From WTFY01 sp011523795 (GTDB lineage Bacteria; Pseudomonadota; Gammaproteobacteria; UBA4575), in the NCBI GenBank assembly GCA_965207475.1, contig OZ242278.1, positions 372,001 to 436,000 of the forward strand: a DNA stretch of 64,000 bases. Reading direction: 5' to 3'. Each line of letters begins with the position of its first letter. Within the stretch, counting starts at the first letter, position 1. The notes below the pieces were generated by a model, which was not told where the DNA came from, made no database searches, and worked only from the letters and a program-made list of their open reading frames with translations. The translations under genes and the position numbers were made by a program. This document shows, piece after piece, positions 16,377 to 26,030 of this stretch.

Positions 16377-18113
16377 ATGACCGATAACTTGCTCACAATT
16401 CCGAATGGAATCGGAGAAAGCATTCTCAAGCATGGTGGCCTTATAGCCATACCACTGCTTGGCACTGACAAGTTCTGCAAGTACTGCAAGAAATGTGGAC
16501 TTGAGGTTGATCGTGCAAGACTGTTGCGACTGGAGAGGCTAAAGATATTTACACCCATTTTTCGGGTTCAAATGCCTGACAAAGATAAAGCAAGGCTATT
16601 ACTGCCGCTGAATGAAAATGATCAATGGTTTAAAAGTGGCCGGGCCTGGGATACATCCAGCATGGACCTTGATTACAAGGTGCCCGATGACAGTAACCGA
16701 GATTTAGAGGCATATTATTCTGCTTTTCAAATCGATCACCTAGACATCATCCTGTCGAGTATGACGATATCCATGCAAACGGATAGACTTTTATGTAGAA
16801 GTGAAAAAGAGCCATTCGACTGGGTAAAATCTGGAGAACAGTGCTTAAATGGTGCAAAGAACAGGGTACAAAGTCTGCAATCACATCAATGCAGACCGGC
16901 TATCGCACTATTATGTCAGTTCATCTCGGACAGATATTACCCGCAGGCCAGGACAAACCAGAGGACAAGAAAAATTCCTCCGGCTCCAATGCTTAGCTTT
17001 GATCGATGGATACAAATTCATAATCCCGATTGGGATTGGTATGAGGTAGTCAGGAACTGGGATGCAGAGGAAGTCGGCGCCCTCTTCAACCTGACGCCTG
17101 AGAAATTGAGGAATGCCTATCAATCTCTGGCGATTGCACAGAAATCTTGCGATCCATTGGAGAAGTGGTATCAATTGGTCCAATTCGTTTCAACGAACGA
17201 GCGGGACCGCCTGAAAGGCGATGCACTTCGCGCTGAACTCATCCGCTCTGGGGCATTTATGCTGCGCCTCCTGTATCAGGACCTGTATGATGAAGAGTTG
17301 CCACATCCCAACGAGATAACCGGCCAAATCATCACACACTTTCCAGAATTGGAGGTTCGGCACGACAAACGCCGCTACCTGGAGTTTGTTGTAAACCGGT
17401 ATGAGCTCAATCCTCGCCCAAAGTTGTCATTGTTGGTTGAGGGCCCAAGTGAAGAAATTGCCGTACGACTCATTTTTGATCAATACTTTGGGGCTGATCC
17501 TGGCACCTTTGGGATTGAAATAGTTGATTTGGGAGGTGTTGATACTGCAACAGGAGGAAGGGAGGATAGATTTCGGGCGATTCTGCGACTGGTTGACTAT
17601 CTTCACCATCACCAGACAATCACTTTCCTGATCCTGGACAATGAAAACTATGCACGCAGACTCAAAGAACAAGCACGTAAAGCAAAATCTATCCATCATA
17701 AGAAGCGTTACGTGACGAGGCCAGAGTACATTCCTATTTGGGAACATTGCTTCGAACTGGATAATTTTTCGGCCACTGAGATCACCCGCGCATTTGAAGA
17801 GTTGTGCAGCAACTGTGCTCAGTTTACGCGCAATCAAGTTGCTGCTTGCAAACGGCAAGACAAACCAGGTTCCGCTCTATCTGCCCTGTATAAGGATAAG
17901 ACGCAATATGGGCTACAGAAAACAAAGCTAGCTGAAATTCTTGTACGAAACATGTTTTCTCCATCGACCAGGCGAAAACATGAAAACCGCCGAATCATTC
18001 GGGTACTGGAAAAAGTAGCAAAGCTCGCTTTACAAAATCCATTTCCAACTAGGCATGCAACCTGGGAGATCAATCAGTCGTCAAAATTTCTAGGGAAGAA
18101 ACGCAAAAAGTAG
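16377..18113 (+). CDS. TOPRIM-domain (OLD-like nuclease) protein without ATPase domain
   Basis: A 578-residue protein. A TOPRIM core is visible at about 350-470: LLVEGPSEEIAVRLIF (catalytic E355), EIVDLGGVD, then TFLILDNEN (D421, E423) and FELDNFSATEI, arranged as in OLD-family nucleases. The second acidic motif reads D-x-E rather than the usual D-x-D. The N-terminal 340 residues contain a CKYCKKC cysteine cluster (C34, C37, C40) that may bind metal; otherwise no domain is recognised, and there is no Walker A ATPase as in OLD or GajA. It is transcribed alone. A DNA nicking or cleaving defence effector is a reasonable inference. Confidence 0.6.
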   Translation: MTDNLLTIPNGIGESILKHGGLIAIPLLGTDKFCKYCKKCGLEVDRARLLRLERLKIFTPIFRVQMPDKDKARLLLPLNENDQWFKSGRAWDTSSMDLDYKVPDDSNRDLEAYYSAFQIDHLDIILSSMTISMQTDRLLCRSEKEPFDWVKSGEQCLNGAKNRVQSLQSHQCRPAIALLCQFISDRYYPQARTNQRTRKIPPAPMLSFDRWIQIHNPDWDWYEVVRNWDAEEVGALFNLTPEKLRNAYQSLAIAQKSCDPLEKWYQLVQFVSTNERDRLKGDALRAELIRSGAFMLRLLYQDLYDEELPHPNEITGQIITHFPELEVRHDKRRYLEFVVNRYELNPRPKLSLLVEGPSEEIAVRLIFDQYFGADPGTFGIEIVDLGGVDTATGGREDRFRAILRLVDYLHHHQTITFLILDNENYARRLKEQARKAKSIHHKKRYVTRPEYIPIWEHCFELDNFSATEITRAFEELCSNCAQFTRNQVAACKRQDKPGSALSALYKDKTQYGLQKTKLAEILVRNMFSPSTRRKHENRRIIRVLEKVAKLALQNPFPTRHATWEINQSSKFLGKKRKK

Positions 18114-18206
18114 GCTTGATCATAGTTTATAGCACTGCACCACATGATAATTTCAAGAACTCACATGCCAAGTCTGCAGGCTGCTCTTAAGAGGTTATTT
18201 CCTTGA

Positions 18207-18920
18207 TTAAAATTGGCAGGCCTTGACCAGACTTTCGCCCATCACAGTTGGGTTAACAGAAGTGAAAATCTCGGCTCCATCCCAAGTTGTGGGAAGCTTG
18301 ACACAACCTAGCCGATCTAGATTTGCAAGCGCCATTATCACCTCCTCATTAGGACTGACTAATTTTTCCTGGTCTTTTCCTTCAACAGATACGGCATCAG
18401 GCAGTTGCTCCGTGACAATTGAGCTCCCTTTGAGCTTGCTGGCAGGCAGAGTGTAGATCTTCTCAAGAATCAAGGCCTCTAAATGAGACAGCCTCTCCAG
18501 GATATCAATATGCGCACGCCTCAACTCCATTCCACGTCCTGATATGGAGGCATTGACTAGCAGCTTTGCCCACATGTCTTGCAGGTAATCGTCATCTTCC
18601 AAAGATGCGGCCTGAAACAGGGGTACCGCCAGTTTTAATGGAATCGCCTTTGTCGGAACATCCTCGCCGAGGCTTGCCATCAATTCATTGACTTGCTCCA
18701 TATAACGAATCTGCCTCTCAAACCGCATGTAGAGAAGCTTATCCTCAACTATCCCAACTCCTTGCTCTATGGGGCCACCTACATACTTGGCAATGAATTT
18801 CCCGAAATCCCTGACCAAGTCAATCGCCTTTCCAGTAGTTTTTGCAACTTCTTGGACAGCCTTGCTGGACTCAATAGTTTCCCTTGACTCATCAACCATC
18901 TCTTTTCCTTGCAAATTCAT
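18207..18920 (-). CDS. Abi-alpha family (DUF4393) abortive-infection-like protein
   Basis: A 237-residue protein. The pattern of DUF4393/Abi-alpha is visible: an N-terminal amphipathic stretch, FERQIRYMEQVNELMASLG, then VPLFQAASLEDDDYLQDMWAKLLVNAS and DILERLSHLEALILEKIY, followed by a variable C-terminal domain. Members have been linked to abortive infection, but the mechanism is unknown. It is convergent with the TOPRIM gene (93 bp between stop codons) and probably an independent unit. Confidence 0.7.
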   Translation of the reverse strand: MNLQGKEMVDESRETIESSKAVQEVAKTTGKAIDLVRDFGKFIAKYVGGPIEQGVGIVEDKLLYMRFERQIRYMEQVNELMASLGEDVPTKAIPLKLAVPLFQAASLEDDDYLQDMWAKLLVNASISGRGMELRRAHIDILERLSHLEALILEKIYTLPASKLKGSSIVTEQLPDAVSVEGKDQEKLVSPNEEVIMALANLDRLGCVKLPTTWDGAEIFTSVNPTVMGESLVKACQF

Positions 18921-19158
18921 TCAAACGAACCAAGCTCATATTATCAACAAAATAAACTCAGCCCGGATGATGTCCCGCATTTTCTATTCTGGCGGCTTTT
19001 CCAGACAAACGACCGTGTAAGGCTTATCTGATACCAAGATGAATCAGGCAGCATTCGAATACCGGTGCATGGTGCAGAAATTAAGGGCTGACTCTGAGGA
19101 AGCCTGAGGACTCAGAAATCCGGTAGACCATAAAGCCACCGTAGTTTCGCTTTACACC

Positions 19159-20751
19159 TTACGCAATTGCTTCCTCAAACAACTCCTCTTGCCTTTCCTC
19201 CCGCGGACGTGCCTTCTCCGGCAAAAGCTCAGCGATCGCCTTGGCTGAGACATTCCCCAGTTCCTTCGGCTCCAGCTTGTGCAGCCCACCGCCATACACA
19301 CGCCCTTCACCAAGCATCGCCTTCGGGCAAATCTTGTTCAGGAATAACCAGATCTGACGCTTCAGTTCCGGGCTTTCATGCAGGATGCGCTCAATCGGAC
19401 CCTTCGGGTACAGCATCAAATACACATTCGCGGCTGTCGCTTTCGAATTGTTCAGGATGAAACGGAATGGCCGCCCGCTCTTTTTGTCGCGCCGGCCAAG
19501 ATACGTGCACACGAACGGTGCCGGCGGCCGGTTCTCCTGCCTGTACCAGAGCTTGCGGTGCCGGCAAATATAGCGGTCAGCGATCCCCTGCGCCTTGCCC
19601 TCTTCCAGATAGGCCCACAGCTTCGGATAATGCGCCCGGATCTCATCATCCTCCCACGGAGGATCGAGCAGGAACAAACGCCTTTTCAGCACGGGGTTCC
19701 CCTTTCGGTCATCCTGGATCTCGTCGTTCGGTACATAGCGCGGACTGGGCAGTATCGGCTTGAACGCCGCCGTCGGTAGACCGCGCTGCTCGATCTCTTC
19801 AACCGACAGAATAAAATAGCCGTTGTGCCCTGTCGCGATGCCGCGCTTGATCTTGAAGAAATCACCCAGTACCGGACCCTCGGTCTCTTGATAGGTCTCT
19901 TTGGTTGGGTAACGCGTCCATTTCGGGTCACGGCGCAGAGTCCCCACGGGCACCAAGCGGTCCAGTTTTGGCTGTTGCAACGAACCGCCATACGTGAACC
20001 GCACTTCATGCCTTTCCGGCGGTGGCTCCTTGCGAAACCACACCACGGCTGAAGACACGAGCGCATCACCGAATTGCACATCGTTTGGGTCGAACCGGTG
20101 AATGTGCATCAGCGTCACCTTGTCCAGCAGATAGCGCTTCACCGACGCGCCGTAATTCACGTCCATGAACTCGCTCGGGATCAGCCAGCCTGCCAGTCCG
20201 CCGTCGCTCATCCAAGCATGGCTCAGCCCGAGAAAATAGCAATACAGACCGGCCAGACCATTGATCTCGATGCCGCAGGCCTCCCGCGTGCGAAGCTTCA
20301 GGCGTTGCTTCTCGCCGTTGGCGACATGGTGATGCCTCACATACGGCGGATTGCAGACCAGCAGATTGAATTTTTCATGATCCCCCGGCGCTTTGGCCTG
20401 CGTGAAATTTTCCAGCCGGATATCCAGTCCGGTTTCGCCCCACAGCCTCGCTGCCGGACTGCCGTAATGCGGATCAATCTCGTATCCCACGGCAGAACCG
20501 ATACGGGATCTCGGGAACACCTCGAGCAAGGCTGAATAGAAAGAGCCCGTCCCAATCGCCGGGTCCAGGAGCCGTACTCTCTCGTTCCTGCCAAGATGTG
20601 CCTTCGCACAGCGCAAGATATCGACCGCCAAGTTTGTCGGTGTCGCAAACTGTCCCATCCGGTTCCGCACAGCTGCGTCCTTCTCCGCATCCAGCTCTTC
20701 CTGCAAGACCAGCCTTCGAGCCTCCAGCGCTGCAACTGCTCTCTTCATCAT
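19159..20751 (-). CDS. Eco57I-like N6-adenine DNA methyltransferase (partner of XamI-type endonuclease)
   Basis: A 530-residue gamma-type adenine methyltransferase. The SAM-binding motif DPAIGTGSF is at 63-71 and the catalytic NPPY at 134-137. The N-terminal RMGQFATPTNLA is typical of type II enzymes with this architecture, and a long C-terminal target-recognition part follows. It starts immediately after the stop of the XamI-like nuclease gene, so it protects host DNA against that enzyme. The two genes are clearly GC-richer than the flanking defence genes, suggesting separate acquisition. Confidence 0.88.
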   Translation of the reverse strand: MMKRAVAALEARRLVLQEELDAEKDAAVRNRMGQFATPTNLAVDILRCAKAHLGRNERVRLLDPAIGTGSFYSALLEVFPRSRIGSAVGYEIDPHYGSPAARLWGETGLDIRLENFTQAKAPGDHEKFNLLVCNPPYVRHHHVANGEKQRLKLRTREACGIEINGLAGLYCYFLGLSHAWMSDGGLAGWLIPSEFMDVNYGASVKRYLLDKVTLMHIHRFDPNDVQFGDALVSSAVVWFRKEPPPERHEVRFTYGGSLQQPKLDRLVPVGTLRRDPKWTRYPTKETYQETEGPVLGDFFKIKRGIATGHNGYFILSVEEIEQRGLPTAAFKPILPSPRYVPNDEIQDDRKGNPVLKRRLFLLDPPWEDDEIRAHYPKLWAYLEEGKAQGIADRYICRHRKLWYRQENRPPAPFVCTYLGRRDKKSGRPFRFILNNSKATAANVYLMLYPKGPIERILHESPELKRQIWLFLNKICPKAMLGEGRVYGGGLHKLEPKELGNVSAKAIAELLPEKARPREERQEELFEEAIA

Positions 20752-21717
20752 CTACAGACCAAACTTCCCGAGATCGTCGATACGGTGCTCCCACACCCAG
20801 TCGATGCCTTCCGCGGCCTCATATCCCAGGTAGCCGCTGTCGAAGTACCCGCACAGAAACAGGATGAACCGCACGTCCTGCCCATAGGTGCGGAGCAACT
20901 GGTTCATCTTTGCCGCTTCTTCCTTGCGCCGCTTGTTGACGTTCGTGAAATCGCCTGCCGATTTCGCCTCGATCAGCAACGGAAATTCACCTGCCTTCCC
21001 CGTTTTCGGCATCACGACGGCATCGACCGGCATGTTGACCGTCTTGTCCACACCTTCCTGTTCGACTGGAACGTTCAACCGAAACGAGAACGTCCCCGGC
21101 TCCATCGCATCGTATGTCGTCCCTTTCCCTGTTGGCAGATTCCGGTAGCCTGAGCCTGTCAGCCACTCTCCAATCGCAGCCAGCTGACGCTTTTCCTGTG
21201 CGTTGCGGATAATCGGATTGGCGACGGCACCGCACAAGCGATCAGCCACGATTGTCGCCGCCCGGTACAGTTCCTGTTCGGTTGGCTCGCCACCGTGCTC
21301 AAGCCAGACGAACACATCCGGGTCGGCCATCTTCTCAATGATCTGCGCAATCTTACCAAGGTCGCTGTCCAGCTCACGCTGCGGCATTTTCGGTGGGAGT
21401 CTGTTGCTCTTCTCCATCACCCTGACCAGGTTCCTGGAGACACCGGCAAGGCCTATCAAACGGTCCACAGCCAAGGGCGGACAGGCCGACATCCGCAGTG
21501 ACGGCAACACCGAGGGCTTCGCCTTCAGCAGGTCCACGTCTACATCCGTCAGGTTCCCCGTCGCCTTGAGTGTCGCCTCGACATCCCTTGTGGTCTGCAC
21601 CCGCGTCGTCCGGTAGGCTTCTGGGGCAAAGCGCATGAACCAGTCGTTGTACATGTCCACCGACTGTGCGATGTCCTGCTTCCACTGATCCGGCTTGTCC
21701 CTATTGACCGCCATCAC
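20752..21717 (-). CDS. XamI family type II restriction endonuclease
   Basis: A 321-residue protein resembling XamI-family endonucleases (the prototype cuts GTCGAC). A PD-(D/E)XK nuclease core is visible near the C-terminus: MPVDAVVMPKTGKAGEFPLLIEAKSAGD (D, then ExK), followed by a helical end with VRFILFLCGYFDSGYLGYEAAEGIDWVWEHR. It precedes the methyltransferase with no gap. Whether the target is exactly GTCGAC cannot be read from sequence. Confidence 0.8.
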   Translation of the reverse strand: MMAVNRDKPDQWKQDIAQSVDMYNDWFMRFAPEAYRTTRVQTTRDVEATLKATGNLTDVDVDLLKAKPSVLPSLRMSACPPLAVDRLIGLAGVSRNLVRVMEKSNRLPPKMPQRELDSDLGKIAQIIEKMADPDVFVWLEHGGEPTEQELYRAATIVADRLCGAVANPIIRNAQEKRQLAAIGEWLTGSGYRNLPTGKGTTYDAMEPGTFSFRLNVPVEQEGVDKTVNMPVDAVVMPKTGKAGEFPLLIEAKSAGDFTNVNKRRKEEAAKMNQLLRTYGQDVRFILFLCGYFDSGYLGYEAAEGIDWVWEHRIDDLGKFGL

Positions 21718-22139
21718 TTGTTTTCCTTTTGGCTGGTCTTCCCGCTTCGCCTATCGGTATGGCCGGTATTCGTACGAACGTCGTGCCAAACCGCACCGGC
21801 AAAACAGCCTTTACCATCATCGCCAAGGTACAGTCTGATTTGTACGTTCACAAAGGGTTCAAGCACTTTGCTGACGAGCCTCCACAGCCGGAACCTGCCA
21901 TGTCCTCAAGCAGCGCAGCATCGATACTTTGTTGCTTGGATCCGTCCTCAATGAGAAAGCTGTGGGGACGGATGACTCCAGATTTTCAAACTTCATTTCA
22001 ATTTCGCCAAAATGCGGAAAAAGGGTTTCATCATGTGAGCAGTACCTCTGTAATATTTTCAGCCTACCCCTACATCTTGAAGCTAATACTTAAGTGCAAT
22101 ACAAAATATTGAGCTTTAGCACATTATATTGCTTGAGCC
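21718..22139. other. Intergenic region upstream of the XamI restriction-modification operon
   Basis: About 420 bases. The first part is GC-rich like the restriction-modification genes, the second AT-rich. Open frames here show no domain and no good start, and I see no promoter strong enough to list. Confidence 0.4.
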
Positions 22140-22601
22140 TTGTAAGGAAATCAAATGCTTGCCAAAAAAAACCGTCACGCGATGCAGTTCTATGTCGGTA
22201 CCCTCTAATCGCAGCAACCTTGGCCATGCTCACCATCCTGCTCTGGATCCTCTCGCCCTTGTATGGCGGACAGCTGAAGAGATTTTCCGAGGTATTTACA
22301 TTGAAGCAACCGGTGCAGCAATAGACATCATCGTTTTCGGGGTTGTTCTTGCCCTATCAATATATTGGCGAATCGCCGTCGCAAACGCACCTTGGATATT
22401 GCCAGACAAAAAAAATTGATTGATGATTTCAAGAAGTGGAATGCTGGTGAAGCGCACTACCGGATTGCTGGCGCTCAAGGACAGCTTAACCGTCTGCGCT
22501 ACACAAAGCTTGATTTTTACGGTCTTGAACTGAGCAACCTTTCGTTTGCGTGGTACGAAATCAAAAGCATCAAAGGATCAACATCCTATGACGAAAGCTA
22601 G
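22140..22601 (+). pseudogene. Frameshifted remnant of a pentapeptide-repeat-type membrane protein
   Basis: Three consecutive reading frames carry parts of one protein. Frame 2 encodes a membrane segment (AMLTILLWILSPLYGG), frame 1 continues with ATGAAIDIIVFGVVLALSIYW, and frame 3 with RRRKRTLDIARQKKLIDDFKKW and a short LELSNLSFAWYEI tail. This order (two membrane helices, basic linker, IDDFKxW, then pentapeptide-like repeats) is typical of bacterial membrane-bound pentapeptide-repeat proteins. At least two frameshifts (near 22260-22300 and near 22365) and a truncated repeat region indicate a dead gene. Sequencing error at one of the shifts cannot be excluded. Confidence 0.6.
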
Positions 22602-22706
22602 GGTATCTTAAGCCGTAGGGATAAAGTGACCTTGGAAAGAGTCGATTTCGCTAGATTGAATTGCACGAGCACGGAAAATCATTAAAGGCACAGACAAAAG
22701 CAATGC

Positions 22707-23789
22707 TTATTGGTTGTCAGATTTTTCGGACGTTCCCCTCGATAGATTAATAGTCTTGTGACTGTGTTCATGGGATTGATTTCCAGGTGGCGAGTAACCT
22801 GTGCCTGCTGCGAACTTCATCGCCTTCTCAATGCTTATCATTGGCGGCATTTCCACTTGGCCGTCAAAATCCTGCTGTACGAACGCTTTGATCTTCTTCT
22901 TAACCCGGTGCTGTCTTCGTTCATGCCATCTGCGGGCAAAATCAACGTGCCATGTCCACTGCTCCGAGTGTGACAGGGACATTATTCGCTGTGTAAGAAG
23001 AGAGAAGAAGATAGTTCCTACCGTTACATATTCCCTCCCCGGCTCGTGGTCACGTGCACCATATCGCGCCCAGCTCAAATTTCTGCCCTCCCCTGTCAAA
23101 TCGCTTTCGTAATAGGCCTTGTCCGCTTCTTCAAGGAAATTTTCAAAGGTGTCCGGGAGTCGCGCTTCTCGATTTTGTGCAAATATCACGTCGCCAAATT
23201 CTTTCACATGATCAGTCGTTATCTCAGTTCCATCACTAATTCCGCCCATCATTTTTCTGAAAATCGGTATACGTGCTTCTCCTAGCATGAATTGTCCTAA
23301 GCATTCTCCGTCCACTACGACATCAGTGACGCCCTCGTGCAGTGTTTTTTGATAAATGTCCTCCATAGCACATTTGAGTTGCGACCCGCTTGGCGGTCCA
23401 CTCAGTGCAACTATGCGTTTGTACAGGGGCTTGAGGCCATGGGTCTGACGCTCTTCCTTGACCTGTTTCTTCTGGTCATTTGACATATTCGGATGTTCTC
23501 GCCCCGGAATCCTGTCCGTGGCACGCGCGAGTAACACGTTCAAGGCAATTTCAAGTGCCCGCGCGGCATGGAAGACGATACCATTGTCGCACTCTCGCTT
23601 TTGTGCGGACAGCTGAAGCCTAGAATCTGCGCTATGAGACTGCATAACTATTCTTTCCATACCATAATCCAGAACATTCCTTTTGGCGGCTTGCGAGAAC
23701 ATCTTCTCAATTTCAGCATGTACGCTTTCCTCCATTGCGTAGATCTGATCCGAACCTGCAGCGCCTTTCGGCGTAGTCCAAATATCCAT
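22707..23789 (-). CDS. Unknown defence-island protein, possible HEPN fold
   Basis: A 360-residue soluble protein of no family I can name. Residues about 73-135 (GIVFHAARALEIALNVLLARATDR, then HGLKPLYKRIV) resemble the first helices of HEPN-fold proteins, but no clear R-x4-6-H motif follows. The C-terminal region is basic, with RRWHERRQHRVKKK. The gene stands alone between the broken membrane gene and the dGTPase gene (94 bp away, same strand) and could be co-transcribed with the latter. Confidence 0.45.
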   Translation of the reverse strand: MDIWTTPKGAAGSDQIYAMEESVHAEIEKMFSQAAKRNVLDYGMERIVMQSHSADSRLQLSAQKRECDNGIVFHAARALEIALNVLLARATDRIPGREHPNMSNDQKKQVKEERQTHGLKPLYKRIVALSGPPSGSQLKCAMEDIYQKTLHEGVTDVVVDGECLGQFMLGEARIPIFRKMMGGISDGTEITTDHVKEFGDVIFAQNREARLPDTFENFLEEADKAYYESDLTGEGRNLSWARYGARDHEPGREYVTVGTIFFSLLTQRIMSLSHSEQWTWHVDFARRWHERRQHRVKKKIKAFVQQDFDGQVEMPPMISIEKAMKFAAGTGYSPPGNQSHEHSHKTINLSRGTSEKSDNQ

Positions 23790-23883
23790 TATTACCTCTT
23801 TTTGAATTCCGTCTGTAAAGTACCCATACTTTCAAAAAAAACAGCGAAATTAACAATACAAACCTGAACATTTTTAATCGTTG

Positions 23884-25326
23884 TTACAACCTGTCGAATA
23901 CGGAACCTGTCCTTGGCTCAAAGAGTTGCTGATATCGCTTTGTTGCATACTCATCCGTCATCCCAGCAATATAATCACAAATAACCCGTTCGGTTTGTAT
24001 CGGGCCGCCAGCTTTAGTTGTCTTTTTATATTGACGACGCTCCAAGAGGCGTTTCGGGTCCATAGCAAATACGTGGAATAATTCAGTGACAAGCTTCTGA
24101 CGTTTGAATTCCAATTGCTGCACAGATGTCTGCTTGATCATATTCCTGACTACAAATTTCTTTAGTTTTTCAAGAATTTCTTTTGCTGGGCTTTTCATTT
24201 TGGCCCGGTAATTAAAAAGAGGACAATCAAATGCGCGTTCACTTACACGATCAAGATAAACGTTTTGCAGGCAGTAATTCACAAGCTGGCCAATAATTCT
24301 CTTGCGTTTGAATGTCTCATCTGAGAAAAGTAAACCTAGCCAGTTTTTGTACGACTTATTATCCTGTTTTTCGAAAAGTTCAAACAAGAGTGATTCCAGA
24401 AGCTCCTCCTTGAACTCTTTCTTAAATAGCCGTTGATCGACGAACTTGAGGTTAATAGCATCCTCAAGATCGTGAATGCCATATGCAATGTCATCAGCTA
24501 TCTCCATGATTGAAGAGTCCAAAGATTTGTGCATTGTCTTTCCATGCAACTCCCCTGCTTCAGCCTTTTCAACAAAGGCTATACCCTCCCAATCACTTAT
24601 ATCGCGAGCTATCCAGTCCATTACCATGGAATGTTCTGTGTCGAGATAGCACTTTGGAGGCTTGTAGTTATCCGCAACGAACAGTAAGGACGTTAAGTCA
24701 GTACTAACGGTTTCTTTAGCTCGATTTATAGCTTCCTCATCTGAACAGCCTTGCTCCTTAGCTTCCTTGTAAGCATCACTTCCTTTTGGGTAGAAGCGCC
24801 AGTTCACCATATCGCTGTAACGAGCCGGATATTTGATTACTCCCAGAACTGTACGCCGGGTCAAATTCATCCCGTATTTCTCGTGATAGGACTCCAGATC
24901 AGTTATGATACGCAGGGTCTGGCCATTCCCTTCAAATCCGCCATGGGCGAGCATACATCGATTAAGGGCTATCTCTCCGCCATGGCCAAATGGTGGGTGT
25001 CCGAAATCATGTGCTAAGCATATAGTTCTTATGAGGATTGAAGGGGGGAGTATTGAACACAATTCCTCGTCTTCTTTGCAGTCTTGGTGGAGCTTTTTGA
25101 CTATCGCCTCCCCAACTTGGCTGGCTTCCATTGAATGAGTCAGCCGGGTCCTGTAAAAATCGCTGTCTCCAATGCCAAGGATTTGGGTTTTTGCTTGAAG
25201 GCGTCTGAATGCTGCAGAGTGTACTATGCGGGCGTAGTCCCTTTGATATTGTGTCCTGAAATCATTATTCCTATTCTCATTCTCACCTCTACGCTCAACC
25301 CAATATGCATCAAGACTGCTAACCAT
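23884..25326 (-). CDS. dgt: HD-superfamily dNTP triphosphohydrolase (dGTPase, anti-phage type)
   Basis: A 480-residue HD hydrolase that removes triphosphate from dNTPs. The metal site is complete: H64 in RLTHSMEASQVG, H106-D107 in AHDFGHPPFGHGGE, and a later aspartate in EIADDIAYGIHDLEDA. The N-terminus FRTQYQRDYARIVHSAAFRR is the usual dGTPase start. Members in defence islands stop phages by draining dNTPs, and the annotation anti-phage dGTPase is common for close relatives. That role here is inferred from context; housekeeping dGTP control is the alternative. Confidence 0.85.
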   Translation of the reverse strand: MVSSLDAYWVERRGENENRNNDFRTQYQRDYARIVHSAAFRRLQAKTQILGIGDSDFYRTRLTHSMEASQVGEAIVKKLHQDCKEDEELCSILPPSILIRTICLAHDFGHPPFGHGGEIALNRCMLAHGGFEGNGQTLRIITDLESYHEKYGMNLTRRTVLGVIKYPARYSDMVNWRFYPKGSDAYKEAKEQGCSDEEAINRAKETVSTDLTSLLFVADNYKPPKCYLDTEHSMVMDWIARDISDWEGIAFVEKAEAGELHGKTMHKSLDSSIMEIADDIAYGIHDLEDAINLKFVDQRLFKKEFKEELLESLLFELFEKQDNKSYKNWLGLLFSDETFKRKRIIGQLVNYCLQNVYLDRVSERAFDCPLFNYRAKMKSPAKEILEKLKKFVVRNMIKQTSVQQLEFKRQKLVTELFHVFAMDPKRLLERRQYKKTTKAGGPIQTERVICDYIAGMTDEYATKRYQQLFEPRTGSVFDRL

Positions 25327-25468
25327 TGCATTTGATCTCTAACTTCCAAACTGTTTATTGTAGCTACAAAGTAGCCGCTCTACAGTTAAATCTGCATCCT
25401 CAACAGTAAAATCCAAATTGACTAAAAATTGTGAGTACCTGCAAATTGGTAACCCGCCGATTGTGATC

Positions 25469-25780
25469 GCCCTAATCACCAATCCACATCCCAGCAGCAT
25501 TTCCGTGAAAATGAATTGCGTGCCCATCGAGCCGTATCTCGACCGCATTGTTTCCTCCCATCACTTCGGCTGCCCGAAAGAGCAGCCGGGCTTCTGGGTG
25601 AAGATGATGGATGCCTTCCCGTTCGACCCGGATGCGACCCTGCTGGTCGATGACAACCTGGAGGTGCTGGACTGCGCAAAAACCTACGGCATCCGTCACT
25701 TGGTGACGATCCGCCGGCCGGACAGCTCCAAGCCGGAACGCGAGGCCAGTGGCTTAAGAAATGAAGGGCTTAATGAATAG
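25469..25780 (+). pseudogene. yrfG: C-terminal fragment of GMP/IMP nucleotidase (YrfG-like HAD hydrolase)
   Basis: An open stretch of about 100 codons matches the last part of YrfG-type HAD nucleotidases: ALITNPHPSSISVKM, YLDRIVSSHHFGCPKEQPGF (motif with the HAD lysine) and TLLVDDNLEVLDCAKTYGI (acidic motif IV). The N-terminal half with the nucleophile aspartate and cap domain is absent, and the fragment is GC-richer than its surroundings. It cannot be active and is probably a piece of chromosomal DNA carried into the island. Confidence 0.7.
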
Positions 25781-26030
25781 CCAGTATAAGAAGTAGAGAA
25801 GCAACGCTCTCCAGCCGATGCCCCAACACATATATGTGTAGTATCCTATGCGCTCCCACCCATGCGCTATGCGCTGTTGCCGTTTATTAAGACGCGGGTC
25901 TTCTGTGTTAGCTATTTCTTGACTACCTTTTAGCTGGATTGCTGGATAATTCCCAAATTTACGTCTTTTGAGCCTTAAGCTTCCATCGGCTCAAACTTAA
26001 TTAAGGTTAAGCCAACTGTCGGACTGCTTA

